Shown: positions 59,901-64,000 of the stretch, piece after piece
Position numbering within the stretch: the stretch's first letter is position 1
Layout: each line of letters begins with the position of its first letter
Assembly (NCBI GenBank): GCA_003184365.1
Contig: NKYR01000078.1
Span: forward strand, 4,167 to 68,166
Direction of reading: 5' to 3'
DNA length: 64,000 nt
DNA from: Evernia prunastri
Lineage: Eukaryota; Ascomycota; Lecanoromycetes; Lecanorales; Parmeliaceae
Program-made: the position numbers and the translations under genes
Notes under the pieces: generated by a model
Told to the model about the DNA's origin: nothing
Database searches by the model: none
Seen by the model: only the letters and a program-made list of their open reading frames with translations

Positions 59901-60769
59901 AGCTCTCATGTTGCATTGCTGTTACAGCTGTTATGACGCTATCTTGTCCCAGCCGCGTAACATGCACTAAGTCACGGATATCCGCCATGTCTGTGTGAAA
60001 TTGCTGCCTTCCCTCGGTATGCTGATCCGAAATTGACATGACTTCCGTCAAGATGTTATTCTCTGTATCTTTAACATCAGACTGAAGTTGTGTGAGTTGA
60101 GCCTGAGAACCTTCAGTGACTTGCTGCATCGTCCTATGGGCGGATATCAGGGATTCCAAATGACGTGATATGTCCTGTTCGATGGCTTTAACAAATGTTT
60201 GGATTTGGATGGAGAGGTCTCTAGGTCGAGTTTAGCGATGAATTCCTGCGAACCTACAAAGCGACGTGCATACTGTTGAGTAGCTTGCATCTCTAAGACA
60301 GTGAACTGCATTGCACTCATCATCTGTGAATTCAGTCTTTCAACCCTGGAAATCCCCGCTGCAATCTCAGTCTCAGTCTCCTTTGAGATCGAGACTGCAG
60401 ACCTCCACGTCTTCTGGGCCCAGCCATTCCCAGTGGTGTTAGCCTTTCGGATAAAGGGTCGAGAACAGTTTGTAAGTCATTAGTAGCTTGATAGGCATCA
60501 TCCACTGTTGCCCTCACTCGTTGAATTTGCGTAGCTGAGAGGTGCGTGGAGAGCGAATTCGGTGGCTGGATTGCATTTTGAAGCGCATGTATCTGCTGAA
60601 CAGATTTTTCGACGTCTTGTAATAGCTCTATCATTCGTTGCGGGGTCTCTTTCAGGCGCTTCAGCACCTTGATCATGCCTATCAGCGCTCTGAAACTGAC
60701 ATCTGCGAACTGAATAGCGCCAGCGGCGACCCCGACGGCGTTCACGGGGTCCATCTTCGCGTTGCTCAA
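56977..60769 (-). CDS. STAND-type protein with fungal N-terminal domain and ankyrin-like tail, frame-disrupted
   Basis: The start (near 60755, MDPVNAVGVAAGAIQFADVS) is the STAND N-terminal domain seen in fungal NLR and ankyrin proteins, and continues with KETPQRMIELLQDVEKSVQQ. The frame breaks at LSERLTP near 60434-60438. One frame over, TGNGWAQKTWRSAVSISKET continues as expected for the family, so a single lost base is likely. A coiled-coil segment (60159-59743) ends in a stop. Sequence near 59420-59490 (TVEITFGAKFGAGGGSIAPP) leads into ankyrin-like parts (YSDEYGNTLLHVSIHQEIYH). The last large frame (58623-56977) has LDPRGRTPLLQAC, FLDKGANAEF and a Cys-rich CQCYCSSAGCLPIHKIWRC. Several joins between these frames lack good introns. 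No NACHT or NB-ARC P-loop is seen. It may be a sensor of the incompatibility type, possibly now a pseudogene. Confidence 0.6.
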
Positions 60770-61169
60770 TGGTTGAATATATCACAGTTCCAAAGCGAAG
60801 CGCATGAGTGAATAGATGTGGTCCCTTCCCATGTTGAAGTATCAAGAATGTGGGAGGATGACTTCTGATATGAGCACTGGAGATAAGAATGGGGTTGGCA
60901 GTGCAGCCGTGCGCAGCCTGGCTGAGCCTTGCTGACTCCGCAGCGTCCAATCGGGGATTCTACAAGTGAGGGAAATACTTGGTACTTACCTTTTGAGCCT
61001 TGTCCACGCAGCGCCTACCTAGAGTACTTGTTGCAAGGCAGCATCCAATTCATATCCAACTGGGACCGTGACTGAAAATAAGAAGCGATTTATTAAATAT
61101 CATGTTATTTTGAAATGTACGACAACCATATGGGTTGCTTATCACTTGTAAAGACTGTCCATGAGGGAG
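60770..61169. other. Intergenic up to the MULE
   Basis: This is the promoter side of the STAND-type gene. Nothing else recognised. Confidence 0.35.
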
Positions 61170-62973
61170 TGTCCGGAAGGTCTTGGGAGCGCACACTCCG
61201 GCCGCACCGCACACTTCGGATAAATAATAATGCGACCCGTCTTGGCATGGGTTTTACTGGGCATGGTAGAGGTTTCCTGACGGTATTAGTCCTCTACTAC
61301 AAATGCTGACTGTAACCGTCGTTGCTCCTGTGACTCCCATTCGTCCACATCGATCGCATCGACGAGATTCGTCTTCGACTTCTTCTTCTTTGGGGGGGAT
61401 AGCTCTGCTTCCAGGCTATCACCTCGCTGTCGCCCCCGTTGCCCCCAGGACTGGCTATGTCCTTTTTCCTGCTCCCACACTTTCTTCTCTTTTACCGGCC
61501 GGCCATGACGAGTCGTCGCTAATGCTGCTGGGGCGGACGATGGTGGGGGTTCGTCAATCAAAATAGGCGGAGCAGAGGGCTTATTCTTACTCCCTTTGGG
61601 TCGGCCTCGCTGTTTTGGTATTGGCGCATTCAAGGAGGGTGGAGACGGTGGCCGTCTGAAGGCTAGTTGGGAGCTTGATAACACTGTTACTGGCGACAGT
61701 GGTGGAGGCGGGGGTGGTCTGAAGGCTGGTTGGGATTCAAAAGAGCCGGGGATTGACTGAGAGCTACTTGAGCTTCCTACAATATGGACTCTATAAGTGG
61801 GGATAGCGGCCTCGTTGGTAGCCTTCTGGTCACGCTCCACAGCGGTCTTTTCAGATATCTCAGCGCCGGTGAGCTTTCTCGCATTCGCTTTACCGTGCTT
61901 CTTCTTCTCTTGGAGCATGGTAGCCCATTGGGCCTTTCTTGTAGGCGGGGGCTGGGGGAGCTCGGTCGGAATACCCTGTAGTCGTTGCTGAAGGGCCTCA
62001 TGAGTGGTTGTAACATTAGCTTGGAACGTAGCAAGCTGATTCGCAAGCTGATCAGCCTGTGTACGGGGTAGAGCTGTATGTAGACTTTGGAGGCCTGCCG
62101 CTGCAGCGAGGAAGGTATTTCTTCCATGGTCTCGATGCATAGACGGATCACAATCGCCTGGAGGGAGGGTTTGATCATAATACCTCGGTGACCATTCGTG
62201 TGGAGTGGGTACATCGTCTATCCACCAACGAGGATGAAAAAGAGACAATGGGATAGGAAAGCCTTCAATACATGCTCTGAGTAAATAGTGGCGACAAGGC
62301 AGTGCAAAAACACTAATAAGGGAGCAGTTGCAAGGACCTTCTTCTGGAATGTATGCGGGATTAGTAGCAATCTCAGTGGCCCACTGTTTAGTAGCAATCC
62401 ACTCGGGATTGACCTTCTCAATGGCCCAAATGGTGATCCTTCCTATGACAATGCTGAAGGCCACCGGATCTATACCCCTGGGGCGATCGATACGAGAAGC
62501 CTCAACCTCTTCACGAATCGAACGGTACCATCTTTTAAGCTCTGAATGCATGTCCCGGACGNAATCCTTGACTGAAGGCGTAATTCTGAAGGCGAGTCCA
62601 GGCGTCATCGGGTACATCAAAAGTCTCATTTGGTGAAGGAGGCTCTAAATGCTCCTGCGGTATACCGTCAATAACCTTCTGAACCAAAGGCTTTAGGTCG
62701 TCGTCGAGGCGGGGGTGAGGAGTCCATTGAGCAGCCTGAGTAGCCATAATAGCGACTGGTTGTGGTAAGACGATGTGGGTGGAAGAGGTGTTGTGGGTGG
62801 AAGGTGATGAGGAAGCGAATATGAGGTGTGGATAGAAAGGTACATGAAATTGGGTTGTGTCTACACTAAAGACGAGGTACCTCGGCAACGCTACTATAGT
62901 TCCGCATTATTATTTATCCGAAGTGTGCGGTGCGGCCGGAGTGTGCGCTCCCAAGACCTTCCGAAACGGACAC
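61170..62973 (-). mobile_element. MULE-type DNA transposon with ~65-bp TIRs and an assembly gap
   Basis: The left end (61170-61234) and right end (62903-62973) are inverted repeats of each other over about 65 bp. They share GTGTCCG, GGAAGGTCTTGGGAGCGCAC and the inner TTCGGATAAATAATAATGCG; the right copy has a 4-base insertion (TTTC) after GTGTCCG. Long TIRs plus a SWIM-finger transposase fit Mutator-like elements. No clear 9-bp target duplication was found. The single N at 62562 marks missing sequence, so the true element is probably longer than the 1.8 kb seen. Confidence 0.8.
61286..62747 (-). CDS. MULE transposase, both ends present, core missing at the gap
   Basis: The N-terminal piece starts at ATG 62747 (MATQAAQWTPHPRLDDDLKP) and reads EPPSPNETFDVPDDAWTRLQ up to the N at 62562. 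The C-terminal piece begins right after it in a different frame (VRDMHSELKRWYRSIREEVE). It carries a SWIM zinc finger, CNCSLISVFALPCRH, whose C-x-C and C-x-H pairs are typical of MULE transposases. A long Pro/Ser-rich tail follows, with an AT-hook-like KQRGRPKGSKNKPS and a stop at 61286-61288. The MULE DDE catalytic domain should lie between the two pieces and is absent, because the assembly collapsed or skipped it. The frame switch at the N fits a gap better than a natural deletion. Protein and TIR are both well preserved, so the element could be recent. Confidence 0.75.
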
Positions 62974-63377
62974 GTTGAATGTATGGTTCGCAGGGCATAT
63001 GACTCCTGGCATGTGAATGGCAATGTAGATGCCCAAATGAAAAATGAGGAGAAGTGAAAGTATAAGACAAGTCAGATCGATTTTGTAGTACCTACTCCGT
63101 ACATACTCACAAACTAAGGTAGTACTCGCGTGGCTGCACTGCGAGCCTACCTAAGACTCTCCCCAGCCCTACAGCCCTATGGCCTTATAGCCCAGTCTAG
63201 TACCTTACCTTAGTCTCAGTAAATAAACCTCTAGGCTCTCCTCGCCTCTTTGATGCGCCCAACAGGTTTCAAGGGGCGCCCCCAAATTGAATCCAACATG
63301 GACTACAGTGATCACTATCTTTAAACACACCAATAAAATACCTTATTAGTATATACACTGATACACTTCTCGCATAA
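62974..63377. other. Intergenic between the MULE and the last gene
   Basis: No gene seen. A run of ACCTTACC/CCTTAG-like motifs near 63110-63240 resembles low-complexity repeat DNA but was not resolved into units. Confidence 0.35.
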
Positions 63378-64000
63378 ATGGCCTCTACCACTCCCCCTCA
63401 TCTCCCCACTCCGCCATCAGGAGACATGGCATCCCCACGAACAATCCGCTACCTTCTACTCGCTCTCGCTTTCCTCACATCCCTCTGGTTTTGGCGACAG
63501 TCATCCCAACCAACACAAGAAGTGTCCTTTGCTTTCATCCCAGCAAAGCTATACGAACCGGACGCGATAGCCTGCACTGATCATCTCGCCGACGATCCTA
63601 GACCCGTCTCCCTGTGAGTGAGCTGACCCTCGTCCCTGACCCCCCTACTGACCTTGCTCTAGGAATCCAAAGGCCCCTCTCTTCCCCGCCTTCAAAGACG
63701 TCGTCAAAGGCCTACCCTCCAATACCTATGATCCCTACCCGGAATATAATAGTCGTGCATGGAGAAGTAAATGGCGGGGGGAGCATCAGCCATGTCTGGG
63801 GCCAAGAGGAACGGACGTGAATGGAAATCCGCATGATACGCTTGTGGTGCATCGCTTGCGGAAACAAGGTGGGTTCTAAGCGCGAAGTTGACTTGGTGGA
63901 TGACTGACGATGGATTCAGCCCCTGTCTCAATGTTTGGCTCCTACAACGTTACGGGACTCGCATCAGACTTCTGCCTTGACCGTCATGCCCGCTACGACC
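63378..64000 (+). CDS. Type II membrane protein, 5' part (runs off the window)
   Basis: Exons 63378-63613, 63663-63868 and 63920 to the window end join in phase and give about 174 residues so far. A Pro-rich cytosolic start (MASTTPPHLPTPPSGDMASP) precedes a signal-anchor helix (IRYLLLALAFLTSLWFW). The lumenal or extracellular part has KAPLFPAFKDVVKGLPSNTY, DPYPEYNSRAWR, PCLGPRGTDVNGNPHDTLVV and GSYNVTGLASDFCLDRHARY. This matches my memory of an ascomycete-specific group of Golgi- or surface-type proteins with CxGPRG and CxDRxxRY motifs; the function is unproven and I give no name. The C-terminus lies beyond base 64000. There are no signs of decay despite the MULE 400 bp upstream. Confidence 0.7.

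Noticed and set aside
1..64000. CRISPR array, prophage or bacterial operon
   Set aside because: Spliced eukaryotic genes throughout; no spaced direct repeats and no operon-like gene runs were seen.

Overview
The window reads as nuclear DNA of a filamentous ascomycete (Pezizomycotina). Genes carry short GT-AG introns, the conserved genes are typically ascomycete (MDM34 of ERMES, ER Hsp70 BiP ending in HDEL, a CCDC47/DUF1682 protein, a COX7a-type oxidase subunit), there are STAND/NLR-like genes, a fungal-rhodopsin (PTH11-like) receptor, and AT-rich, TpA-rich repeat islands that look like RIP-mutated transposons. I cannot place it to species. Strings of N at 125-128, 701 and 62562 are token assembly gaps, all inside repeats.

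Layout. 1-2.7 kb: a transposon island with three copies of a Ty3/gypsy-type LTR end, the chromodomain tail of a pol protein and RIP-like AT-rich DNA. 3.2-4.8 kb: a five-exon O-methyltransferase. 6.8-11.0 kb: a NACHT-type NLR on the minus strand whose 3' end is overwritten by a hAT-like MITE. 12.3-22.5 kb: a housekeeping block (COX7a-like, CCDC47-like, MDM34, KAR2/BiP). 23.6-27.5 kb: poorly conserved, Cys-rich zinc-finger-like reading frames with in-frame stops. 28.3-33.1 kb: a divergent pair, a C-terminally anchored membrane protein facing a long gene that fuses a trypsin-like serine protease to a ubiquitin-like and a BAG domain. 35.3-40.0 kb: decayed coding DNA, including a serine-dehydratase-like pseudogene. 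42.8-55.1 kb: a hypothetical gene, a DHA2-type MFS transporter, a secreted protein, a Cys-rich single-pass membrane protein and a rhodopsin-like receptor. 57.0-60.8 kb: a second STAND-type gene (fungal N-terminal domain plus ankyrin-like tail) with frame breaks. 61.2-63.0 kb: a MULE transposon with matching TIRs and a gap in its transposase. 63.4 kb to the end: the 5' part of a type II membrane protein gene.

How things fit together. The 12-22.5 kb block serves core cell functions (respiration, ER membrane insertion, ER-mitochondria tethering, ER folding). The rest is an accessory landscape: transposon remnants, two NLR-like genes with frame disruptions, decaying genes, secreted and receptor proteins, and an exporter and a methyltransferase without any visible biosynthetic backbone gene. 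The most unusual gene is the protease-UBL-BAG fusion at 30.0-33.1 kb. All exon boundaries were read by eye from splice signals and reading-frame phase and may be off by a few bases.
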